The notes beneath the pieces are model-generated. The model did not search any database. It worked only from the letters and a program-made list of their open reading frames with translations, and was not told where the DNA came from. A stretch of DNA of 64,000 nt. Source: Methanogenium organophilum (GTDB lineage: Archaea; Halobacteriota; Methanomicrobia; Methanomicrobiales; Methanomicrobiaceae). Positions 57,643 to 64,000 of the stretch are shown here, one piece after another. Positions within the stretch are counted from its first letter, which is position 1. Each line of letters opens with the position of its first letter. The stretch is from positions 2,566,715-2,630,714 of the forward strand of contig NZ_CP113361.1 in NCBI RefSeq assembly GCF_026684035.1. The letters run 5' to 3'. The position numbers were made by a program, and so were the translations under genes.

Positions 57643-58419
57643 TTATAATGCAATAAGCATTGAATCCTTGGAGATAATTCCACTGAGTTTTCCGTCTTTA
57701 GTAACCGGAACTGAACTAATTCCCTTGTTTACAATCATTTCAACAAACTCGGAAACCGCAGCACTTTCATCAAGGGAAAGAGCCGGTGCAGTCATAATGT
57801 CGCCGACAAAGAGATTTTTTATCTGATTGTCCTGATGTTTCCCATCAACATGGGTTCTGAAATCACGCATCGCCCGTGCCACATCGGTTTCTGTGACAAT
57901 TCCGGCAATCGCACCATCATCCATAACGACAAATTTCGTCACGTTCTCATCAAGCATGCGCCTGCGAAGATGGATGACCCGCTCGTCCTGACCAATTACA
58001 GGCGCTTTTTGTATCAGATTCTCAGTTGTAGTATCCGGCACCATCGCCTTAAGGAGGTCGGTTGCATCCACCTTTCCAATGAGTTTGTGCTCGCTGTCAA
58101 GCACAACTACTACTTTATATTCCTGGAGAAGCGGAATTAGTATATCTGCCTCTTCATCGCCATAGACTGATGTGAAATTCTCATCAGTTGTGTTTGCCAC
58201 GCGAATCTTTGTAGGTGGCAGAGTGGATGTTTTTTTGCTGCCAAGTGTTTCTGCAATAGCTGCACGGGAAATCGTTCCCATCACTGATCCATTATTCGTA
58301 ACGATCAGAGGATCTACACCATCTGCAAGCATTTTGTCAAGCGCTTCTGTTATTGGAGCAGATTTTGCAACGGTAATTGACTTGGACATCACATCTTTGA
58401 CAAATATTTCCTGACTCAT
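57643..58419 (-). CDS. Four-CBS-motif protein (first of the array)
   Basis: About 258 residues made almost wholly of four CBS motifs in two Bateman modules. CBS starts are near VKDVMSKSITVAKSAPI, the degenerate second repeat (PPTKIRVANTTDENF), APVIGQDERVIHLRRRM and VGDIMTAPALSLDESAAV. CBS pairs bind adenosine nucleotides such as AMP, ATP or SAM. The start at 58419 has AGGAAG about 10 bases upstream; the longer frame from 58470 is less likely. Last of four CBS genes on this strand, but 199 bases from the next. Confidence 0.85.
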   Translation of the reverse strand: MSQEIFVKDVMSKSITVAKSAPITEALDKMLADGVDPLIVTNNGSVMGTISRAAIAETLGSKKTSTLPPTKIRVANTTDENFTSVYGDEEADILIPLLQEYKVVVVLDSEHKLIGKVDATDLLKAMVPDTTTENLIQKAPVIGQDERVIHLRRRMLDENVTKFVVMDDGAIAGIVTETDVARAMRDFRTHVDGKHQDNQIKNLFVGDIMTAPALSLDESAAVSEFVEMIVNKGISSVPVTKDGKLSGIISKDSMLIAL

Positions 58420-58618
58420 TTTGCCACTTCCTGGATACATATATCTATTCAGAATCCTGCGCATCATCACAGGATTAAAGGCTCATTATTCACTGACCGA
58501 TCCATCAGGCATCCTTCTTGTTCCACAGAGGAAGGATGCCGGAAACCACAAATGCCAATTGATTCATTTTGGCACCAATCTTTATGTATCCTTGCTTTTT
58601 CCCAATATGAAGCAGAAT

Positions 58619-59563
58619 TTATAGCTCATTCTGAAGGGCACGCACCAGATCATACTCGGTAATAATACCAACCAGTCGCGAATCCTCGATAACAGGCAGA
58701 GCGCCTACACCCTTTGAAAGCATAAAGCGTGCCGCATCACCGACATTTTCCAGCGGAGATGTTGTCAGTAGATCTCCTTTCATCAGAGACCGTACCGAAA
58801 TGCCAAGAACATCATCTGTTGAACCCGTGGTGATATTTTCAAAGATGGTCCCGTCCCCGACATACTTCATGATGTCCATTGCCGTCACAATGCCAAAGAG
58901 CACATCATTGCTTACTACCGGCAGCCGCCTGAAATTCCTTCGCGTCATCTCCCTTCCGGCCCCCTGAATGGTTTCATCGGGACTAATGACACGAAGCGAC
59001 GTGGTCATTACATCCTCAACAAGACTTTTACTCTTGTATGAAGTGAGCACCTGCAGCACATCGCGCTCAGTAATTATTCCCATCAACAGGTCATTATTGT
59101 CGACAATAGGAAGCCCGCCGGTTTTTGTCATAACAATTCTGTCAACAACGTCCGGAAGCTCATCAGAGGGATGAACAGTTTCAAGATCTGTGGACATTAT
59201 TTCTTTTACGGGTTCATTGATGGCAGAAAGTATCTGTCCCTGGTGCTTTACGGTTACAAGGTTAAATTTTGAGCCGCCACCCATCAGATCCACAACATCA
59301 CTTGCCGTAATAAGACCACGCAGCCTTCCCGTACCGGCATCAGTCACCGGCAATCTGCGAAACCCTTTCGAACACATGGCAACAACTGCCCGATAGATCT
59401 GCATTGTCTGGGGGACGGAATACACATCGCTCGTTCCTATAGCCAGAATTTCAGACGGGTGTTCCGGTTTATTCGTGGAAAATTCTACAGGCCGTCCATT
59501 CATTTTTCCAGGATTTGTCCTTATTTCATCAGCTGGTTTCGTATTCTTCATATTTCTGTGCAT
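58619..59563 (-). CDS. Four-CBS-motif protein (second of the array)
   Basis: About 314 residues: an N-terminal linker of ~45 residues, then four CBS motifs (beginning near TSDVYSVPQTMQIY, VKEIMSTDLETVHPSDEL, VEDVMTTSLRVISPDETI and VRSLMKGDLLTTSPLENV). No other domain. The ATG at 59563 has GGAG six bases upstream. It overlaps the end of the upstream CBS gene by 35 bases, so the two are translated together. Ligand and partner unknown. Confidence 0.85.
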   Translation of the reverse strand: MHRNMKNTKPADEIRTNPGKMNGRPVEFSTNKPEHPSEILAIGTSDVYSVPQTMQIYRAVVAMCSKGFRRLPVTDAGTGRLRGLITASDVVDLMGGGSKFNLVTVKHQGQILSAINEPVKEIMSTDLETVHPSDELPDVVDRIVMTKTGGLPIVDNNDLLMGIITERDVLQVLTSYKSKSLVEDVMTTSLRVISPDETIQGAGREMTRRNFRRLPVVSNDVLFGIVTAMDIMKYVGDGTIFENITTGSTDDVLGISVRSLMKGDLLTTSPLENVGDAARFMLSKGVGALPVIEDSRLVGIITEYDLVRALQNEL

Positions 59564-60329
59564 GTACGACTCCTGGTAATTCGAGAGCATTTAGAATATC
59601 CTGGCGTGATACAATACCGACAATCTTCCCATCCGATTCAATCACCGGAAGACGACTGACATCATGCTGTATCATTGCCCGTGCTGCATCCCCTATTGAA
59701 TCATTCCTGAAAGTAATAATGGCAGGGGTAACCATGACATACTCAACCGGTGTTTTATGCTTTGCTTCAATTGATCGGCGTATGTGCCCATGCATGATTA
59801 GATCCGTCCGGGATATCATGCCGAGAATACAATTACCCTCTTCAACCGGAAGTGCATCATAGCCACTTTCAGTAATTACTGAATAGACGGCATGCAACGG
59901 ATCATCCCGATTGCAGGTCACTACAGGTTCAATCATATATTCACTTACCAGTCCGGTGGGATTTTGTCGGGACATAATAACCGGAAAGAGTGCAGAAAGC
60001 TGCACTGCTCCCAGCAATTCTCCAGAATGCGAGCATACTGCCACGCTATCGGTCTGCGCGTTTTTTATTTGTGCAAGGGCATTTTCTACGGAATCTTCAG
60101 AATACACAAAAGGCGCATCACGAAGAAATGTCTGGATCTCCAGATTTGACTTTGTGTCATTAACAAGAATCACATCCGAAATATCAATATATCCGACCAG
60201 ACGTCCATTTCTATCCCGGATAAACATCTCTCTGAATGAATCCTCCCTAAGATATTTTCTTGCCTTTGTAACCAGATCATCCGGATACAACACTGGAATT
60301 TCTCGTATCAGGTCGAGTGCGACCATCAT
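59529..60329 (-). CDS. Four-CBS-motif protein (third of the array)
   Basis: 266 residues with four CBS motifs (near REIPVLYPDDLVTKA, FLRDAPFVYSEDSVENA, VSEYMIEPVVTCNRDDPL and VEYVMVTPAIITFRNDSI). The first ATG overlaps the stop of the upstream CBS gene (ATGA at 60329-60326), with GAGG 11 bases before it. As with the neighbours, there is no effector domain, so it must act on a separate protein or as a nucleotide sensor. Confidence 0.85.
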   Translation of the reverse strand: MMVALDLIREIPVLYPDDLVTKARKYLREDSFREMFIRDRNGRLVGYIDISDVILVNDTKSNLEIQTFLRDAPFVYSEDSVENALAQIKNAQTDSVAVCSHSGELLGAVQLSALFPVIMSRQNPTGLVSEYMIEPVVTCNRDDPLHAVYSVITESGYDALPVEEGNCILGMISRTDLIMHGHIRRSIEAKHKTPVEYVMVTPAIITFRNDSIGDAARAMIQHDVSRLPVIESDGKIVGIVSRQDILNALELPGVVHAQKYEEYETS

Positions 60330-60868
60330 AACGGTTCATCCTCTCCTCGGCAGGTTGGACAGATCATATTTCCGTCAACATTCACCAGGTCGTCTGACAT
60401 ACAGCCACATTCATCGCAAATGCCATCCACAAGCTCATCATAACGGTTTATTTCAATGAGATTGGACATAATCCCGTTCATTTCATTGGATACTGCCAGA
60501 ATATCGCGTACGGTAACGATACCAACAACCCGGGAATTCTCAACAACGGGAATTCTCCTGACTTTATTCTTCATCATTATGTTGGCAGCATCCTCTATGG
60601 TTTTATCAAGGCCAATGGTGATCAGCGGTGTGCTCATGACTTCATGAACAAACACATCACCCGGCACTCTGTTTTTTGCAACAACCTTGCAATTGATATC
60701 CTGTTCTGTGACAATACCGACAGGTGCGTTTTTTTTCAGCACAATACAACTGCCGACTTCGTCACGGCACATTTTCTCAGCGGCATGTGCTACCGTTGAT
60801 CCCGAGTCTATTGTCGTGGGACGAAACCTGATCACTTCTTTCAGAAGGATACGGGTTTCAAACCGCAT
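60326..60868 (-). CDS. Two-CBS-motif protein with C-terminal zinc ribbon (fourth of the array)
   Basis: About 180 residues. Two CBS motifs (near VIRFRPTTIDSGSTVAHA and VHEVMSTPLITIGLDKTI) are followed by a zinc ribbon CDECG...CPTC at the C-terminus. The ribbon may bind nucleic acid or a protein partner. The ATG at 60868 has AGGA about eight bases upstream; a GTG at 60892 would lengthen it by eight residues. This is the promoter-proximal gene of the CBS array. Confidence 0.83.
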   Translation of the reverse strand: MRFETRILLKEVIRFRPTTIDSGSTVAHAAEKMCRDEVGSCIVLKKNAPVGIVTEQDINCKVVAKNRVPGDVFVHEVMSTPLITIGLDKTIEDAANIMMKNKVRRIPVVENSRVVGIVTVRDILAVSNEMNGIMSNLIEINRYDELVDGICDECGCMSDDLVNVDGNMICPTCRGEDEPL

Positions 60869-60909
60869 TTGGTTCATCCTGTTATCACTCACTCAGATCA
60901 CCAGTTTTT

Positions 60910-60931
60910 CTGCATCAAAAAAATGAAGCAG
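60910..60931. promoter_or_regulatory. Inverted repeat upstream of the CBS array
   Basis: CTGCATCA (60910-60917) and TGAAGCAG (60924-60931) form an inverted repeat with 7 of 8 pairs and a 6-base A-run between, 42-63 bases upstream of the first CBS gene. It may be an operator or leader hairpin. Confidence 0.3.
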
Positions 60932-61090
60932 AGGTGGTATACTGGGCTATTATGCCGTATTCGTATAAAAGAATAGTGAACATGCACACGAATATGCCAA
61001 TTTCTTTAGATTTTCCTGATGCAAGAATAAATCTATATTATTAGGGAGGCAGATATCTGATTACGAATATTCTGCTTTCAGGAGGGACTC

Positions 61091-61732
61091 ATGAATCTTT
61101 TTATACGAACGAAAAAAAGACTATCAAAATTTCTAAATGCATTTTTCAAGAAGCGTCAATCACGAATCGGCATATACGGACCACCAAACGCCGGAAAAAC
61201 CACACTCTCAAACCGAATTGTGAGAGACTGGACAGGGGATGCGTTGGGCCCTGTCAGCGAAATCCCTCATGAAACCAGACGTGCCCGCCGCAAAGAGGGA
61301 ATTACCATATCAAACCAGAATGGAAATACGGTAACAATTGATATTGTGGACACACCCGGTGTAACAACAAAAATTGATTATCAGGAATTCATTGAGTACG
61401 GGATGGAAAAAGATGACGCAGTAAAGCGTGCCCGCGAAGCTACCGAAGGGGTTGCTGAAGCAATGCACTGGCTTCGTGAGGATATTGACGGTGTCATCTA
61501 TATGCTAGACGCGACACTCGACCCGTTTACCCAGGTAAATATCATGCTGGTTGGTATCATTGAAAGCAGAGATTTGCCGGTAATTATCGTCGCAAATAAA
61601 ATAGATCTGCCTGATGCATCAGCATCTGCAATCCGCAAGGCGTTCCCCCAGCACCCTGTGATTCCGGTATCGGGTCTTGAAGGAAACAACATGGAAGAGC
61701 TCTATGAAAAGATGCTCGACTATTTCGGGTGA
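61091..61732 (+). CDS. oapA: Era-like GTP-binding protein (OapA family)
   Basis: A 213-residue GTPase. A basic N-terminal segment precedes the P-loop GPPNAGKTT (residues ~35-43), switch II DTPG, and the base-recognition NKID (VANKIDLP). SGLEGNNMEEL is the G5 region. It is first of three adjacent genes matching the haloarchaeal origin-associated oapA-oapB-oapC set, where OapA is this GTPase. Function is not established. CAGGAGG lies seven bases before the ATG and a TATA-like CTATATTATT is ~55 bases upstream. Confidence 0.85.
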   Translation: MNLFIRTKKRLSKFLNAFFKKRQSRIGIYGPPNAGKTTLSNRIVRDWTGDALGPVSEIPHETRRARRKEGITISNQNGNTVTIDIVDTPGVTTKIDYQEFIEYGMEKDDAVKRAREATEGVAEAMHWLREDIDGVIYMLDATLDPFTQVNIMLVGIIESRDLPVIIVANKIDLPDASASAIRKAFPQHPVIPVSGLEGNNMEELYEKMLDYFG

Positions 61733-61738
61733 TTCCAG

Positions 61739-62113
61739 ATGATACAGGGAGTTCAGATAGACCTGATTTCTGCAGACAGGCTCGATAATATGACAACAAT
61801 GGAGAAGATTCGTCTGATTCTTGATGATGTCATGGAAGGAAATATCGTCGTTCTGGAAAAGGGACTTACCCCGGATGAACAAAGCAGACTGATAGAAATT
61901 ACCATGCTTGAAATAACACCAGACGGTTTTTCAGGAATTGAAATGGAAACATATTCTGCAAAGGACGCAGGTTCTTCCGGAGGAGGACTGTTCGGAAGAC
62001 TTCTGGGGAAGAAGGGTCCGGGGACACGGATGACGGTTATCGGTCCTGCCAACCAGATGAAAACCATAAAGAAGGACAAAGACCTTATAAGCGCCTGGGT
62101 ATCCTCAAGGTGA
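61739..62113 (+). CDS. oapB: DUF2073 protein (OapB family)
   Basis: A 124-residue protein of the archaeal DUF2073 family: VQIDLISADRLDNMTTMEKIRLILD at the N-terminus, a Gly/Ser-rich middle loop (AGSSGGGLFGRLLGK) and MTVIGPANQMKTIKKDKD. Function unknown. It is 6 bases downstream of oapA and 6 bases upstream of oapC. Confidence 0.88.
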   Translation: MIQGVQIDLISADRLDNMTTMEKIRLILDDVMEGNIVVLEKGLTPDEQSRLIEITMLEITPDGFSGIEMETYSAKDAGSSGGGLFGRLLGKKGPGTRMTVIGPANQMKTIKKDKDLISAWVSSR

Positions 62114-62119
62114 ATAGAA

Positions 62120-62539
62120 ATGGCACATAAGTGCACACAATGTGGACGGGAGTTTCAGGACGGATCAAATGTTATCCTCAAGGGATGTCCAAGCTGTGGC
62201 GGAAAAAAATTTCTGTATATTCGCCCACAGGATATGCACAAGGATGTGCTTGAGGAAAAAAGCATAAAACAGATTGCAGAAGAGACAAAAGAGCAGTTTC
62301 TGGAGATAACAGACGATACAAAGAAGAAAGAACCTGCCGCCGCTCCACAAAATGTGGAGATGTATGACAGAATAGAAAGTATTACTGTCATTAATCCCGG
62401 CTCCTATGAACTCAATCTGGAGAAACTTGCGGAAAGCGATGAACTGGTTGTCAGGATGGGGAGCGATGACCGGTATATGGTTGACATTCACTCGATGGGG
62501 AAGACGATGAAATCGAAGACTAAAGGCAAAAATCGATAA
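62120..62539 (+). CDS. oapC: Zinc-ribbon protein (OapC family)
   Basis: A 139-residue protein. The N-terminal zinc ribbon is CTQCG...CPSCGGKKFLYIRP (cysteines 5, 8, 24, 27), followed by a charged middle and a C-terminal domain starting MYDRIESITVINPGSYELNLEKLAESDELVVRMG. This is the OapC family, and the C-terminal strand pattern is typical. Last gene of the oapABC set. Confidence 0.87.
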   Translation: MAHKCTQCGREFQDGSNVILKGCPSCGGKKFLYIRPQDMHKDVLEEKSIKQIAEETKEQFLEITDDTKKKEPAAAPQNVEMYDRIESITVINPGSYELNLEKLAESDELVVRMGSDDRYMVDIHSMGKTMKSKTKGKNR

Positions 62540-62541
62540 TA

Positions 62542-62552
62542 TTTTCTTTTTT
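62542..62552 (+). terminator. T-rich terminator after oapABC
   Basis: TTTTCTTTTTT starts 3 bases after the oapC stop. The following ~270 bases to the PKD gene contain no supported feature. Confidence 0.5.
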
Positions 62553-62823
62553 ATACACGCTTTAACACCATCCTAAGAGATTCAGCAGTATTTTCCCGGA
62601 TTCATGATCCGGATTACACCTCATAAATACGAAAGGGACTGGCTTCCGGCATTCCCGAGAGTATAAGGACAACCTTGTATGAATTCCGGGTTTGTGACAG
62701 ATATCATGCTTATTGAGCCTAATACCAGAGATACAGAAATTGAAAGATAGCTCCGGAGTGGACATTCCTCCCTGCATCCGGATCCCGATAAAAAATGGCC
62801 ATCTTTTGGTGAAATTTGAAAAA

Positions 62824-64000
62824 TCAGAATGGATAATCAGCTGGATTGCTGATATACTGGTCCATATTTTTGAAGGTGACGGTCGTCCCGCCGCTCGTTA
62901 CCAGGAAACCGTCCCGTGCGATAACCAGTCCTTCAAAGAATCCACCATTGAACTCCACCTTCCCGTTTGGTGCAAAGAGAACGCCGGTAACACCGCTCCC
63001 ACCCAAGCCGGTCAACACAATATCACCATCTTTTGCAACGATGATCACGTCGTATGCAGGATCAACCCAACTGTTTGATGTATAGCTGTCTGCCGCAATT
63101 TTGAGATTACTTGCAAGTGCACCACTGGTCACATATCCCCGGGATGAATACCATTCATCGCTTTTCACCGGAGGCATGGTCACCGCGGGTATGGTAAAGC
63201 CTGGTACTGATTCAACCTTCTCACAGTGTTTGAGTATAGTCTTCCCAATTCCATCAGGATAGGTAAATGAACCAGTATAAAGGACAGTACCATCTTTCAG
63301 AACAGGCGTCCAGCCCAGTTCCAAATCCCCATCGACATATATCGTCCCATGAATTACTGGATCTTTCAGGTAACAGTTGCCATTGACATAGACATCTCCA
63401 AAAATATCTCTCGTTCCGTTATCCAGAATAAAGTCCCCATTCACATAAATAGAACCCGGAGATTCCTCAGATCCTAATGCTGCACTCCCTACATCCAGTG
63501 AGATTGTTCCATCCACATATATATTTGAAACAGCAAGAGAGGTTCCACCATTGAGGTCAGCCGTATTCAGTTCACTACCGGTGATATGAATCGTTGCTCC
63601 CGGTCCGGTGACGGTGTCTCCGGCAAAGGAGAGTTCCTGCCCGTATACAAAGACACCCTCATTCACAACATACTGCCCAAATGCGCTCACGCCCTCAGTT
63701 GCATTAATGTATGCCGTACGCTCAAGAGTATCCGTACCATACGCATTCGTCACCGTGAGGTTCACATCATACGTCCCGGCATCAGTATAGGTGTGCAGGG
63801 GATTCAGGTCCGAGGACGTTGTACCGTCACCAAAGCTCCAGAGATACGTGAAGGGTGTGGTCCCCGTCACGGTTGAAGTGAACTGCACAGCAAGCGGGAC
63901 GTCGCCTGACACCGGCGTCCCAGTGAATGATACCACAGGTGCACCCCCGGAGGGTGGTGAGCATGCATCTGCAAGAGAAGATATCTCATCTGCCGAGAGC
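62824..64000 (-). CDS. PKD-domain surface protein, N-terminus cut by the window edge
   Basis: The frame is open to the right edge; 391 codons are visible. A helical dockerin-like scrap LSADEISSLADAC is followed by a PKD domain (VVSFTGTPVSGDVPLAVQF ... YLWSFGDGTTSSDLNPLHTYTDAGTYDVNLTVTNAYG). After it come ~260 residues of short repeated beta strands (IYVDGTISL, IYVNGDFIL, VYVNGNCYL, IYVDGDLEL), like bactofilin or beta-helix rungs. This is probably a secreted cell-surface protein of unknown function; no C-terminal sorting signal is visible (it ends NPADYPF). Confidence 0.8.
   Translation of the reverse strand, partial: LSADEISSLADACSPPSGGAPVVSFTGTPVSGDVPLAVQFTSTVTGTTPFTYLWSFGDGTTSSDLNPLHTYTDAGTYDVNLTVTNAYGTDTLERTAYINATEGVSAFGQYVVNEGVFVYGQELSFAGDTVTGPGATIHITGSELNTADLNGGTSLAVSNIYVDGTISLDVGSAALGSEESPGSIYVNGDFILDNGTRDIFGDVYVNGNCYLKDPVIHGTIYVDGDLELGWTPVLKDGTVLYTGSFTYPDGIGKTILKHCEKVESVPGFTIPAVTMPPVKSDEWYSSRGYVTSGALASNLKIAADSYTSNSWVDPAYDVIIVAKDGDIVLTGLGGSGVTGVLFAPNGKVEFNGGFFEGLVIARDGFLVTSGGTTVTFKNMDQYISNPADYPF

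Overview
The window is archaeal chromosomal DNA, most likely from a methanogen of the order Methanomicrobiales or a close relative. Support: archaeal ribosomal proteins (L18e, S4, S11, S13) with RNA polymerase subunits D, N and K, TBP and TFS, deoxyhypusine synthase, a fused formaldehyde-activating enzyme/hexulose-phosphate synthase (Fae-Hps), ether-lipid isoprenoid genes, archaeosortase A, DNA gyrase, and an intron-containing tRNA-Trp whose intron is a C/D-box guide RNA. No methanogenesis operon lies in the window, so the methanogen label is an inference.

Layout. 1-9 kb: a phosphate-transporter/DUF47 operon running off the left edge, a gene-poor 1.1 kb, tRNA-Ala, nicotinate phosphoribosyltransferase, a methylthioadenosine salvage pair, an AT-rich PP-loop gene, an acyl-CoA synthetase, and tRNA-Trp. 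9.1-14.9 kb: fae-hps followed by a roughly 4.56-kb integrated element bounded by direct repeats of the last codons of fae-hps. The element carries a tyrosine recombinase, a rolling-circle (HUH) Rep protein, small proteins and an AT-rich cargo pair including an AbiJ-like protein. 14.9-31.8 kb: housekeeping genes (UPF0173 hydrolase, HTH protein, glyS-hef, UPF0148/0147/0047 proteins, PEGA surface protein, gyrBA, geranylgeranyl reductase, pth2-truD, pyrimidine reductase-sppA). 31.9-42 kb: CDP-alcohol phosphatidyltransferase, archaeosortase A, TFS, ADP-forming and AMP-forming acetyl-CoA synthetases transcribed divergently, TBP, an HTH regulator, rpiA and an SLC13 permease. 42-56.5 kb: a degenerate SelB-like protein, then a long minus-strand cluster from tRNA-Ser through rps13-rps4-rps11-rpoD-rpl18e-rpl13-rps9-rpoN-tRNA-Pro-rpoK-eno-rps2-MEMO-mvk-ipk-fni-rnj-idsA-gltX, which joins translation and transcription with the isoprenoid pathway. 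56.6-64 kb: deoxyhypusine synthase, four consecutive CBS-domain genes, the oapABC trio, and a PKD-domain surface protein cut by the right edge.

The most notable item is the integrated element. Its att repeats restore the C-terminal codons of fae-hps and separate that gene from a perfect-palindrome terminator now stranded on the far side. Others are the self-consistent guide-RNA intron of tRNA-Trp, a MEMO-family gene whose conserved N-terminus lies upstream of its only ATG, the array of about fourteen CBS motifs, and several inverted repeats placed on promoters. All family assignments come from reading the protein sequences; no database search was run.
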